This document shows positions 11,566 through 22,109 of a DNA stretch of 64,000 nt, one piece after another. The DNA is taken from assembly GCF_001659605.2 (NCBI RefSeq), contig NC_035166.2, positions 21,617,225 to 21,681,224 of the forward strand, written 5' to 3'. The notes beneath the pieces were generated by a model that saw only the letters and a program-made list of their open reading frames with translations, ran no database searches and was not told the DNA's origin. Positions within the stretch are counted from its first letter, which is position 1; every line of letters starts with the position of its first letter. The DNA comes from Manihot esculenta (Eukaryota > Streptophyta > Magnoliopsida > Malpighiales > Euphorbiaceae). A program made the position numbers and the translations under genes.

Positions 11566-13790
11566 TGTAACGACCCGAAAATCGGACCGCTACCGGCGCT
11601 AGGATCTGGGTCGACTTAAGGCCGCCGGGACCCGTAGCAAGCCTGACATAAAACCTGTGAACCTGTATAATCCCATACATGATCAACAACATGCATAAAA
11701 ATTAAAACTTTTCTTTCCATGAATATCAACCAAACTCAACCTGTGCATAAACATAAACATAACTTTGATCCCTCTGTGGGATCTCAACTGTGCCCCAATG
11801 GGAAACATAACATCTGTTGAGTTGGTTTACATAAACATCATCAATATCTCTAAGATCATGTATTAAAAAAGGGGTACAACATTCTATGGTCAAGCACACA
11901 CTAACATCCATAAACCTCATTACATAACTATACTGTACTTTTACATTACAATTTGATCATGTCCATTGCTAGCTATTACATAAACATGACTTCTTTACTC
12001 TATCCGGACTCCCGCACTATACTGCACCTGCAATCCTGGGGGTAAAGGGAGAGGGGTGAGCTAAAAGCCCAGTGAGTAGAGCTAGTAAAACACATTAACA
12101 CTATGCTCAAATGGAATGCATCATAACACAAACAATTCACATAAGGGTTGGGTGAACTTGTCACCAATTAGTCCAAGTTAACTCTGTGCCAGGCCGTAGC
12201 ATGGGGTCCTGGTCTTCCTGTCATACATACATTACTTACCATTATCCCAGGGCCTCCTCTGGGCTCCTGGTCTTCGAGTCCACTATCGTGCCAGGCCGTA
12301 GAATGGGGTCCTGCACTTCCCTTACTCTGTGCCAGGCCGTAGAATGGGGTCCTGGTCTTCCTGTCTTGGACTAAATGGGTCATCCAACATTCACCCACAT
12401 CAACAACAATAGATGCAATGCGACATATTCGTGAAACTAATGCAATCATCCTATTGCATAATCATGATGCATGAAACATGATAAAACATTTAATTTTAAA
12501 AGATTAAGTTTAGTCCTACTCACCTCTGGCTGACTCTGACAACACCGAAACAGCTGAACTCACTGCTGGGGTCCTCGGTTCCTCGGGTCCGAACCTACAC
12601 AGGTGGACTCAAATGAGGGACCAAATACACCTGAACATAACTATAAACTACTCCCCAAAAACCCCCTAAAACATCATGAAATAATCACATAGAGATACGC
12701 ATGAAATGGCTGAACAGGGCACTTTCGGCGGCAGGTTCGGCGGCCGAAAGTCCTGGACAGAGACGAAACTCAGGTAGGTTCGGCGGCACCTTCGGCGGCC
12801 GAAAGTCCCAGACAGAGACGAAAGTCTCTTTTCGGGGGCAACTTCGGCAGCCGAAAGGCCTGCCTCCCCAGCCATGTTCGGCGGCCGAAAGTGCCTTCGG
12901 CTGTCGAACCTGGTTTCTGCCAAAGGGCAGAAACTTGGCTCCTTTGTGCATTTTAGCCTCCAAACTCACCAATCATGCATATACCTCACTTAAAACATGC
13001 ATACAAGATCCTAGGGGCCTCAAACAAGCATATACCCCAACTACAACACTTCAAACATACTCAAACATGCCACATTGCTCAAGAATCACATAAAACCTAA
13101 CATAGCTCAACATATACCCTAACATGCATTCTACCCCTTAAAACTTCATAAAACTTGTTTAAATCATACATTGAGCTTAAGATCGGCTCTTACCTCTTGA
13201 AGATCGAGGGTTGAGGAGATCTAAACTTGGAGATGGGAGAAGTTCTAACTTTTGGTCTCCAAGCTCCAAAACTCGTTCTAAGCTCAAAGATCTTCAAAAC
13301 CAAAGTTATAAACTTGTAAAGATCATGGAAAAGGAAGGAAAAACTCAAGATTGGGGAAGGATGACGGAATGCTCACCTTGGCCGAAATGGGGAGAAAAAG
13401 CTCGCCCATTTTCGGCTAAGGGACCCTTTTATAGTGGCTGGCCAGACCACGTTCGGGGGCCGAATGTGCCTCTGCATCCATGCAATGTTCGGCGGCCGAA
13501 CTTGACTTTCGGCGGCCGAACATGGACTTCCCTCACTCATGCTTTCGGGGGCCTAACGTGCCTCCAAAACGCATGCATGTTCGGCGGCCGAACTTGACTT
13601 TCGGCGGCCGAACCTGGGTTTTCCTCCAAAGACTTTTTCATGCAAAAACTCATTCAATTTCATACTCAAAATCATAAAACACATTAAAACATTTTTATAA
13701 AACATGATTCTACCCTTCTAGAGGTCTCTGACATCCGAGATTCCACCGGACGGTAGGAATTCCGATACCGGAGTCTAGCCGGGTATTACA
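11566..13790 (-). repeat. 5' LTR of nested element
   Basis: 2225-bp direct repeat of 3989-6213. The few differences I found include CCCG/CCAG near the first bases, two in a short GATCTCA context and single changes in the CpG-rich motif clusters. The ORFs in it duplicate those of the other LTR. Confidence 0.97.
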
Positions 13791-16679
13791 GATTTTACCG
13801 ACCTGAATCAGGCCTGTCCAAAAGATTGTTACCCCCTCCCCGATATTAATAAAATGGTCGACTCTACGGCCGGTTTCGATTACATGTCTTCTTTGGATGC
13901 TATGTCTGGCTATCACCAAATCCCAATGGACAGGTCAGATGAAGAAAAGACCTCGTTCATAACAGAAGAGGGGACCTATTGCTATAAAGTCATGCCCTTC
14001 GGGCTGAAAAACGCCGGGGCAACATATCAAAGACTAATGAATAAGGTCTTCAAAGATCAGATCGGCAGAAATGTAGAGGTGTATGTAGATGATATGGTGG
14101 TCAAAAGCCCCACTTTCCAGCAGCATATGATAGATCTGAGGGAGGTATTTGATGTGTTGGAACAGTATAGAATGAGGCTGAACCCAGCAAAGTGTGCTTT
14201 CTTCATCAGAGGAGGAAAGTTCCTGGGATGCATGGTGAGTGGGAAAGGCATCGAGCCCAATCCAGAGAAAATAGAAGCTATACTGAATATGCCAGAGCCA
14301 ACCTGTGTAAGGGATGTCCAGAGACTAACTGGGAGAGTAGTGGCGTTAAATCGCTTTATGTCCAGGTCGGCAGAGAAATGCTTGCCATTCTTTAAGAAGT
14401 TGAGGAAGGTAGCAAACTTTGAATGGACGGAAGACTGCCGAGAGGCTTTCGAAGAGTTTAAAGGCTACCTTAGCTCCCCCCATGTACTCAGTAGCCCCTT
14501 GGAAGGAGATGAACTTCTGATATACTTGGTAGCCTCTGAACAAGCGATCAGTGCAGTATTGGTAAGGGTAGATGAAGGAGAACAAAAGCTGGTATTTTAC
14601 ATCAGCAAGGTACTTAAGGGTGCCGAGACCAGATACCTGAACATTGAAAAGGTGACGTATGCTCTGTTGCTAGCAGTCCGGAAGTTTAGGGTCTATCTGG
14701 AAAGCCATCAAGGTATAGTGATGACGGACCAACATCTGAAGAAGGTTCTACGCAGGCCAGAAACATCAGGTCGGATGCTCGCTTGGTCCATGGAAATTAG
14801 CCCTTACTGCCTAGAATATCGACCTCGGAACTCTATAAAATTTCAGGCCCTTGCTGACTTCATAGCGGAATGCTCGTTCAACGAGGAACAGGGAGAGTCA
14901 TCTTCTGAAGCATCGGGGAGTGAGAGAAAAGAAGAGCCTCTCCAAGAATTTGACTGGAAGTTGTATGTAGACGGGGCATCAAGCGCCAGGGGCAGTGGCA
15001 CCAGGATAATGCTTAAAGGACCTGGAGAGTTTAAGGTCTACTACGCCCTACGCCTAGAATTCAAGGCCTCCAATAACGTGGCAGAGTATGAAGCTTTAAT
15101 AAATGGGATGCTGGTGGCAATGGAGGTAGGGGTAACCGACCTTGAAGTGAATAGTGACTCCCAGCTGGTGATCAATCAGATAACTGGGGTATATCAGGCC
15201 AGAGATCCAATCATGCAGGATTATTTAGCAAAGGTAAAAGCCATAGAAGCCGAACTCAAGGGTCGGGGAACCATCGTCAAATACCAAAGAATAGCTCGAG
15301 AGAGAAATGAGGAAGCGGACCTGCTTAGTCGGTTGTCCAAGGAAGAATTAGAACAGCTCCCTGACGAAGTATACATACAGCATGTCAACACACCTGCTTT
15401 TAATAAAACAGCCACTGTATTGCAGGTAGAACAAGGCCAGACCTGGATGACCCCATATCTGGAGTATCTGGAAAAAGGAAAGCTCCCTGAAGATAAGGAT
15501 GAAGCAAGAAAGATAGCAGCTCGAGCCGCTAACTACCAAGCAGTAAGGGGGACATTATACAGAAGAGGGAAGTCCAGCCCCTGGCTCCGGTGTGTAAGCC
15601 CGGAGGAGGCAATGAAGGTGATGGAAGAGATACACAGAGGAATATGCGGAGCTCACGAAGGGGCAGGAACACTGGCTAATAAAATATTCAGGCAAGGATA
15701 CTACTGGCCCACTGCCAAAAAAGAGGCAGAAGAGTTCGTCCGGAAATGCGATGTATGCCAGAGGTTTGCTAACGCCATCAATATCCCAGCCACTCCTCAA
15801 TCCAGCATATTCAGCCCGTGGCTGTTCTCACAATGGGGAATAGACATCCTAGGGCCCTTTCCCAAGACCACGGGGCAGAGAAAATTCGTGGTAGTGGCTG
15901 TGGAGTACTTCTCAAAATGGCCAGAGGCGGAGGTAATTCCTACAATCACAGCCTGCCAGATGATAGATTTCGTATGGGGGCACATCATCTGCAGATTTGG
16001 CATACCTAGGGTGCTCGTTTCAGACAACGGCAGGCAATTCGACTACAACGCCTTCAGAGCATTTACGGCCAACATAGGCATATGGCACAAGTTCTCCTCA
16101 GTGGCCCATCCTCAGACCAACGGCCAAACAGAGGTCACCAACAGAGCTATCCTCCAGGGATTGAAGAAACGGCTGGATGGGGCAAAGGCGAACTGGGTGG
16201 AAGAGCTCAACAGTATCCTGTGGGCACTCCGAACTACCCCCAGAACGTCCACTAAGGAAACGCCCTTTGCACTCGCTTTTGGCACAGAGGCCGTAGTCCC
16301 AGTCGAGCTGCAAATCCCCACTCATCGAGTCCAATTTGCTAATGAGAGCACTAACGATGACAAGTTGAGGAGCAACCTGGATGCCCTCGAAGAGGTTAGG
16401 GAGGAAGCCCAAGTCCGAACTGCCGCTTATCAACAACGAGCAGCTCGCTACTACAACCAAAGGGTCAGGGAAAGAGGCCTAAAGGTGGGAGACCTAGCCC
16501 TAAGAAACCTGGAGGCTACGGGAAAGAGAGCGGCAGTAGGCAAGTTAGCACAGACCTGGGAGGGCCCCTTCAGAGTAGCAAAAGTGGTCAGGCCAGGAGT
16601 ATACCGAATTGAAGATATACAGGGAAACCCTGAGCCCCATGCCTGGAATATCCAGCACTTGAAAAGGTACTTCCCTTGA
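13791..16679 (+). pseudogene. Outer element reverse transcriptase, dual RNase H and integrase
   Basis: Open from the target duplication at 13791 to the stop at 16679 without interruption. The reverse transcriptase continues with the catalytic YVDD at 14082-14093. The first RNase H (about 14480-14870) has lost its first catalytic aspartate context (YLVASEQAISAVL). A second, archaeal-type RNase H follows (about 14950-15340) with its acidic residues in place (LYVDGASSARG, NVAEYEALING, VNSDSQLVINQ, NEEADLLSRL). Integrase has the zinc domain (CGAHEGAG, KCDVCQRF) and the D,D,E core (WGIDILGPFP, LVSDNGRQFD, HPQTNGQTEV). Such dual RNase H is known from TAT elements, where the original copy degenerates. 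The gene is inactive because its 5' part is separated by 9.8 kb. Confidence 0.93.
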
Positions 16680-16830
16680 GGTATCGTCAAATGCAAAAGA
16701 CCTATTGTATTTTAAAGGCATGGTAATAAAATAGGCGATACTTATCGTTTCAATTCATTATTTGTCTCTACTAACATTGCTTTCATGAAAGAAACAAAAG
16801 GGAAAAATGAAACAGGCATAAATACCCAGG

Positions 16831-17341
16831 ACCTCAGTTAGGCACAAAACCAGCTGAGATGACGAAGCGACAGTAAGGCCAATGAGCCTGAATCTTGCCC
16901 AAGACCTCAGTTAGGCACAAAACCAGCTGAGATGACGAAGCGACAGTAAGACCAATGAGTCTGAATCTTGCCCAAGACCTCAGTTAGGCACAAAACCAGC
17001 TGAGATGACGAAGCGACAGTAAGGCCAATGAGCCTGAATCTTGCCCAAGACCTCAGTTAGGCACAAAACCAGCTGAGATGACGAAGCGACAGTAAGGCCA
17101 ATGAGCCTGAATCTTGCCCAAGACCTCAGTTAGGCACAAAACCAGCTGAGATGACGAAGCGACAGTAAGGCCAATGAGCTTGAATCTTGCCCAAGACCTC
17201 AGTTAGGCACAAAACCAGCTGAGATGACGAAGCGACAGTAAGGCCAATGAGCCTGAATCTTGCCCAAGACCTCAGTTAGGCACAAAACCAGCTGAGATGA
17301 CGAAGCGACAGTAAGGCCAATGAGCCTGAATTTTGCGCAAG
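16831..17341 (+). repeat. Seven-copy 73-bp tandem array
   Basis: The phrase ACCTCAGTTAGGCAC begins at 16831, 16904, 16977, 17050, 17123, 17196 and 17269, an exact 73-bp period with near-identical copies. The eighth start (17342) has already diverged. It lies between pol and the 3' LTR, where TAT-lineage elements are known to carry tandem repeats. Confidence 0.97.
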
Positions 17342-17351
17342 ACCCCAAAAA

Positions 17352-17715
17352 GGAGCAAAAACGGCCGGCGGGATCAACAAGATCTCCCCGGAGCAAAAAC
17401 GGCCAGGATCCCGTAAGATCTCCTGGAGCAAAAACGGCCAGGATCCCATAAGGTCTCCTGGAGCAAAACGGCCGGCGGGATCAACAAGATCTCTTCGGAG
17501 CAAAAACGGCCAGGATCCCATAAGATCTCCTGGAGCAAAAACGGCCGGCGGGATCAACAAGATCTCCCCGGAGCAAAAACGGCCAGGATCCCGTAAGATC
17601 TCCTGGAGCAAAAACGGCCGGCGGGATCAACAAGATCTCCCCGGAGCAAAAACGGCCATGATCTCGTAAGATCTCATGGAGTAAAAACGGCCGGTGGGAT
17701 CAACAAGATCTCCTC
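17352..17715 (+). repeat. Second tandem array of alternating 38- and 35-bp units
   Basis: Ten units each start GGAGCAAAAACGGCC or close variants. Type A (38 bp, with GGCGGGATCAACAAGATCTC) and type B (35 bp, with AGGATCCCGTAAGATCTCCT) occur in the order A B B A B A B A B A. A plus B is 73 bp, the same period as the neighbouring array although the sequences are unrelated. Confidence 0.93.
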
Positions 17716-19100
17716 GGAATAAAAATGACCTGGAGCCCTGAAACACAGCCCGTATGAGGCTCGTCAAGAAAGCAAGAAATTAAGCGTTGACTTCACAAAA
17801 AAGAAGGAGAATTTCCGAACTCATGAGCCCGTCATACAAACAACGCAAAAGTTGTAGCACAAAAATCCAAGCAAATAACAAAAATCCGAGCTCCTTAATC
17901 CGCTGAACGGACGAACTCACGACAAAAGCAAATGATCCCACCCACAGCTCGGATTAACTCACAATAAACAAACGCTTAGCAAAAATGACCCTGGGAGAGG
18001 AAAACGACAACACAACTGAACTCCCCCTCCCAGTGGGGCATACAGCCCACACCGCACCAACTGACAAAGGATAACGTCAAAGGAGACCAGATACCCGAAC
18101 TCATTACCAGACAGAGAGGTAAAATCGTCTAAAATAAAGCAGCGCCATTCCAAATGAAGTTTAGGGATTTACCCCCTCACCACTCACGTCATAAATGCTG
18201 AGGAGGTAAAAGGGGCAACTCGAGGAGAAATCCAAGGGCATGAGCAGATGAGACCCCATTTTCAGCTCTTATCAAATTGGAACTAAGGACAAAAAGGCCA
18301 GTCCTGCTTATCACCTTCAAAGGTACGTGATCTGACCTATTACTATTAAACAAAGGCTGTATGCCCGAGCTCATAATAACGAAGTAATAAGAGAAATATG
18401 AGGATGTCCTTGCAAGAATCATAAGAACTTGCAGGTCGAGAGTCTAGTCCCATGTTAAAAACAGAGCTCATGGGTAAAGATAGTCCAGCCCGAAAAGAGC
18501 TTACAGATAAGAATGCCTTAGCAAAATAGATGAGTCTATAAGCCAAAAGTTCAGTCAATTAATAGAATTTTAGTTCTGATGAGTTTGAAAGCAAAAAGAA
18601 GAAAACAAGCAAAATAAATAAAAATGAAATTTCATTCAAAGAAAAAGAAGAGTTACAATCTAATCACCCACACTACTGAAGGAAAAACCGTCCTCAAAGG
18701 ACTTACATGCCTAGGTACATTATCATCTACATCACTATCACTTACACTATTATTTTAGCTTTCAATGAATCCTTACAGCTCGGAAGATGAGCTTCACGAG
18801 TCTGTGGGATTCCCCTCTTCTTTTTTAGCTCGGCAGACTCCCTATACTCCTTTAGACGCTCCTTACATTCCAGCTGAACTCTGCCTCGATATGATAGGCG
18901 AACTGAACAAGTTGATACCCATGAGCATCTCTCACTATTCCGTCATATGCTGTGAGTATATCACGCATGAAAAACATAAGTCTTCAAGTTAAAATCCCAG
19001 GAAGATTAGACTTGTCGACTGGTTACTGAATGAACAAAACATTCCACGGGAAAATTGACGAGGCATTCTAAAGAGCAATGGAACAAGTGAATGTTGCAAA
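17716..19100. other. Outer element 3' non-coding region
   Basis: About 1.4 kb between the arrays and the antisense ORF, inside the outer element. It has no long frame with domain content and repeats AGCTCGGATT- and GAGCTC-like phrases loosely. It is element-derived, not a host gene. Confidence 0.6.
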
Positions 19101-19129
19101 CCTACACACGTACTATGTTGGACTAATTT

Positions 19130-20041
19130 TAGCAGGTTACCCTGGCTTCCTGATTTAAACATAGCCGTTGATGCATTGTCCTCACTTGCATATTTGTAAG
19201 CCAAACTCTGAATATCACGGAACACATGCTTGAAAGCATCAACAGAAGCTCGGTTGAGTGCAGCAAATCTCTGTCCCTCATAGCACAAACGCCCTATATC
19301 GAAATCCTGACGCGAGCCCGCCACGAGCCGCTTTATGTTACATATGTGAACTGCATCTTGTATTCCACAATAAATCTCAGAAACCATGTTATTCCATGAG
19401 TTTGAGTCAGGAGCAGACGTCAGGGGCACCATGGGAACTTTCTCCTTCTTCTCGAGAGGAAGAAAGGCAGGAGTCGGTCCTCTAGAAGCCCAAGACTTCT
19501 TTGGAACGTGAACCAAGACGAGCACTTCGGTGGAGAGGGGGCGCTTGCCCCCGACCTTCTACGCTACACCCCCATCATCTACAAAGTTGAGTCCCTTATC
19601 CTTGGCAGTCGGGCCAACCTCGGAAAGGACCCCATGGAGATTCCTCGCAAAGGCGATCTCAGCCCTGCTTACAAGGGTCCTCATCTCAGCTATGGAGGCC
19701 TCAAGCCTCTCTCCAGAAGCATCGCCAAAAGACGGGGCAGGCTTCGCTCTCATCAACCCGGAGTCCTCGCTCGGCCTTAAAGACCGAGGGGACCTGAGAG
19801 CTTGAACAGTTGGAGCGGCTGGGACCGACCTGTCGATACTTGGCAACACTGAAGATTTGGCACCTTGAAAGCTCAGCTCCGAAGCTTGGGCAGGAGCAGG
19901 AGAAGAAGGCCGGCTAGACAACCTAAACGATATGACTTCGGCCACTTGTTGGGTAAACCTCCCCGCCGATCGCCCTACTAGGAGGGCATCTGGGGCAACG
20001 TTCAAGCTCCCCCTGGGCAGCGTAAGAGTTTTAGGGGGCTT
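19130..20041 (-). pseudogene. Antisense extra ORF of the outer element
   Basis: On the minus strand one frame runs from about 20041 to about 19130, with one interruption at TAG 19559-19561. The N-terminal part is rich in Ser, Ala and Pro with a helical stretch (ASIAEMRTLVSRAEIAFARN). The C-terminal part (NNMVSEIYCGIQDAVHICN, QRFAALNRASVDAFKH) also looks like coding helix. Just upstream is TTTTTTGCAG, and near 19142 CAGGGTAAC, possible splice signals, so it may be one exon of a longer antisense gene. Antisense extra ORFs in this position are described for TAT/Retand elements. I do not recognise a function. Confidence 0.6.
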
Positions 20042-20753
20042 AATCTGATCCTCGTCTTAGAAGCTGCAAAAAATCCAAAACCGGGGCAAGTCAGAACGAC
20101 TCTCAATAAAAATCACAGAAGCAAGATTAAAACGGACCTCCACGAGAGATAAAACACCCTGTGAACGTAAAACCTGCGCTCAGACAGACAGATTCTAAAG
20201 GAGACATGAAGAGAATGAAATTAGGGGTCAGCGTTTGAGGAGCAATCTCGAAACATTAGAAAACCCCGTGGAAGAAAGAAGTTAAGGGGAGAGATAAACC
20301 ATACTCTTTCTATTTAACAGAGAAGACTAAGCTCACACCTTTCTGAAGATAAATTATACCAGAAGCATGCGAATCGGAAAGAAAGATCCTTCAATTCGGT
20401 AAGGGTCCCGAAGCTGGCAGTAGGGACAATATCAAGATATACCCTAAGAATGAGGTTTTTATACTGAACGGGATGATGCTAGACTCTAGTCCAACGATGC
20501 CAGGATCCTTAAAAGATATTCATGAAAAAGGAAGGAAAGCGTACCTGAAAAATAAAAGCAGGAAAGTGGAGATGGCAGTACGCACGAAGAACAGAGGAAA
20601 GCCAGAAATGGAAAAAGACAAAGGGGACTCGAAAGTCAAAATGACAAAAAGATGAAAAGGCGTTATGAAGGAAGCAGTACATAAACAGGCGTGGTCATAA
20701 TGATTCTTGGGATTTACCCTCTCATCAGTTGAGGCAATAACTGACGTGAAGGT

Positions 20754-20764
20754 AAAGGGGCAAT
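20754..20764 (+). other. Polypurine tract of outer element
   Basis: AAAGGGGCAAT immediately precedes the 3' LTR. The preceding 20042-20753 holds no feature beyond element-derived non-coding sequence. Confidence 0.8.
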
Positions 20765-21263
20765 TGATGACCGCTGGGTTTCTTCACCCCGGTCTAAGGT
20801 CAGGCCCATTAGGGCAGCTCATAATCTGAAGGCTTCTAGGCCCCCTCCAAGAACCAGGTCCAGTCCATTCTGTTCAAAGACCGGGCTTCAGTCCGTTTCT
20901 TCAAAACAGGCCGGTTTAGCTCTTCCGGCCTGATGGACAGATCCTCTCCGGGCCTAGTCTCAACCTCATCCCCCGGCCCAGCTCAGAATTAGAAAGGAGT
21001 TCAGCCCCTTCGCCTTGTGGGACCATCCGCATGCGCGTCCGGGGAGAATCAGGGGCCATTACGCATTGGACAGAGATCTGATTCCCTCGTACGTTCGTAT
21101 CAACGTAGCAAGGACAAGTGGCCCAATGATACACGTTCTGTTAACACGTCACTAGCAGACAAAAGGAAATATATAAAAGGAGAAATACTCTCCTCTAAGT
21201 CTAAGCTTTTCCAGTTTTACAGAACTCATTGTAAAACCCTATTTTCTGGATCTGAGATCATCA
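20765..21263 (+). repeat. 3' LTR of outer element
   Basis: 499-bp direct repeat of 704-1202, with TATA at about 21172 (TATAAAAGG) and the target duplication ACAGT directly after it. The LTR pair has equal length and differs only by substitutions. Confidence 0.97.
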
Positions 21264-21829
21264 ACAGTTAATCACGATATTTTGAAAATTCCCAGTAGTG
21301 GTGGGGTGGGGAGTGATATGACTAGGGAGTCTTAGAAAGGGCGTGTTGGGACGTATTTGTATGTAAGTTATGGAGTATCAAATAGATGTGACCACAAGAT
21401 CTTGGAGGGTTTCTAACTTTGCATTAACGTCAAGGGTTTTGGTAAGTAAGAACAAAGAAGAAAAACAACAAATGATGTCCCCTTATGCTTTGTTTCTATC
21501 AAGTGGCCTGCTCAGGTGGGGACTCCAAATGCCGACAAATTTGGATGTGTAAATGAGCTCACTACAAAACATTTTAGCTTCTGGTTTTTTTTTGTATGTT
21601 TTCTCATACACAAAAGCAACGGACATATGTATTCTTATAGTATTTGAATGCTCATTTCTCCTTCAACCATAGTGAAGGATCATGGCTGTTGATGTTTTTC
21701 AAGATTATGGCTGCTTCTTTACTTGCTAGATAAGGCTTTTTGTTCTTGGAGATGAGAAGTATGACGAAAACAACTGAAATTTGCAACAATTAATTACAAT
21801 AACTAGAGCATTAAAGTAGGAATAATGTC

Positions 21830-21970
21830 CTAGCAGCCATGAGACAAAGCTTCTGTCTGAGCAGAGACTGAGACAAGAGCCATAACTTGTAGTAAAACTC
21901 TCAAGGATTCCTCTGTAAACTGCTGTTGTTGTTGTCTTCTGTGAGTAGTACAATTTTGAGTTTGAGCCAT
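21830..21970 (-). CDS. Possible 46-residue small protein, unknown
   Basis: ATG at 21970 opens a 46-codon frame: a Gln-rich start (HRRQQQQQFTEE), a hydrophobic/helical middle (SLRVLLQVMALVSVSAQTE) and an SHGC end. It has no signal peptide or domain I recognise. What supports it is the context: a TATA-like sequence on the same strand at about 22090-22100, a purine-rich leader, and a short upstream frame (ATG AGT TTC TGA) before the main ATG. It could equally be part of a longer spliced gene or a non-coding transcript. Positions 21269-21829 show nothing else. Confidence 0.35.
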   Translation of the reverse strand: MAQTQNCTTHRRQQQQQFTEESLRVLLQVMALVSVSAQTEALSHGC

Positions 21971-22082
21971 TAACAGAGTAGTTGAAGACAATAAGTGCAG
22001 GCAAGAACTTGTTTGTCTGCTAGTATTCAGAAACTCATTTCTTCTTTCTCTCCTTTGTTGTTTTCCTCTCTCCTTCAAATTC

Positions 22083-22102
22083 TCCCCAGTATTTTTATAT
22101 TG
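22083..22102 (-). promoter_or_regulatory. TATA-like box upstream of the small ORF
   Basis: The minus strand reads GCAATATAAAAATACTGGGG about 120 bases before the ATG at 21970, followed by an AG-rich leader. Plausible as a core promoter, but unproven. Confidence 0.4.
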
Positions 22103-22109
22103 CTAAAAT

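Larger units (their letters stand above)
3989..13790 (-). mobile_element. Nested LTR retrotransposon, Ty3/Gypsy chromovirus, Tekay type
   Basis: This 9802-bp element lies in reverse orientation inside the reverse transcriptase of the outer element. It has two 2225-bp LTRs starting TGTAACGACC and ending GGGTATTACA on the plus strand, and the 5-bp target duplication GATTT at 3984-3988 and 13791-13795. On the minus strand the order is LTR, primer binding site matching initiator Met tRNA, gag with a zinc knuckle, protease, reverse transcriptase, RNase H, integrase, C-terminal chromodomain-like region, polypurine tract, LTR. This order plus the chromodomain makes it a chromovirus; the C-terminal sequence and long LTRs fit Tekay/Del. 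I count only about nine differences between the LTRs (about 99.6% identity), so the insertion is recent. Coding lesions are present: two in-frame TAGs and one frameshift. Confidence 0.96.
704..21263 (+). mobile_element. Outer LTR retrotransposon, Ty3/Gypsy TAT/Retand lineage, interrupted
   Basis: The element is bounded by two 499-bp LTRs starting TGATGACC and ending GATCATCA, and flanked by the 5-bp target duplication ACAGT at 699-703 and 21264-21268. Order of parts: LTR, primer binding site, gag, protease, reverse transcriptase, RNase H, a second archaeal-type RNase H, integrase, two tandem arrays, an antisense ORF, polypurine tract, LTR. Integrase after RNase H gives Ty3/Gypsy; the second RNase H plus repeat-rich 3' region is typical of the TAT lineage. 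Without the nested insertion and its duplication it is about 10.75 kb. Gag carries two stops and a frameshift. By hand the LTRs differ at about 34 of 499 sites (28 transitions, no indels), suggesting an insertion a few million years old. Confidence 0.95.

Noticed and set aside
16831..17715. CRISPR-like direct repeats
   Set aside because: There are no unique spacers; these are head-to-tail arrays inside a plant retrotransposon.
18765..18992. 75-codon plus-strand ORF in the outer element 3' region
   Set aside because: Short, without a domain, and downstream of pol with no known counterpart; not supportable as a gene.
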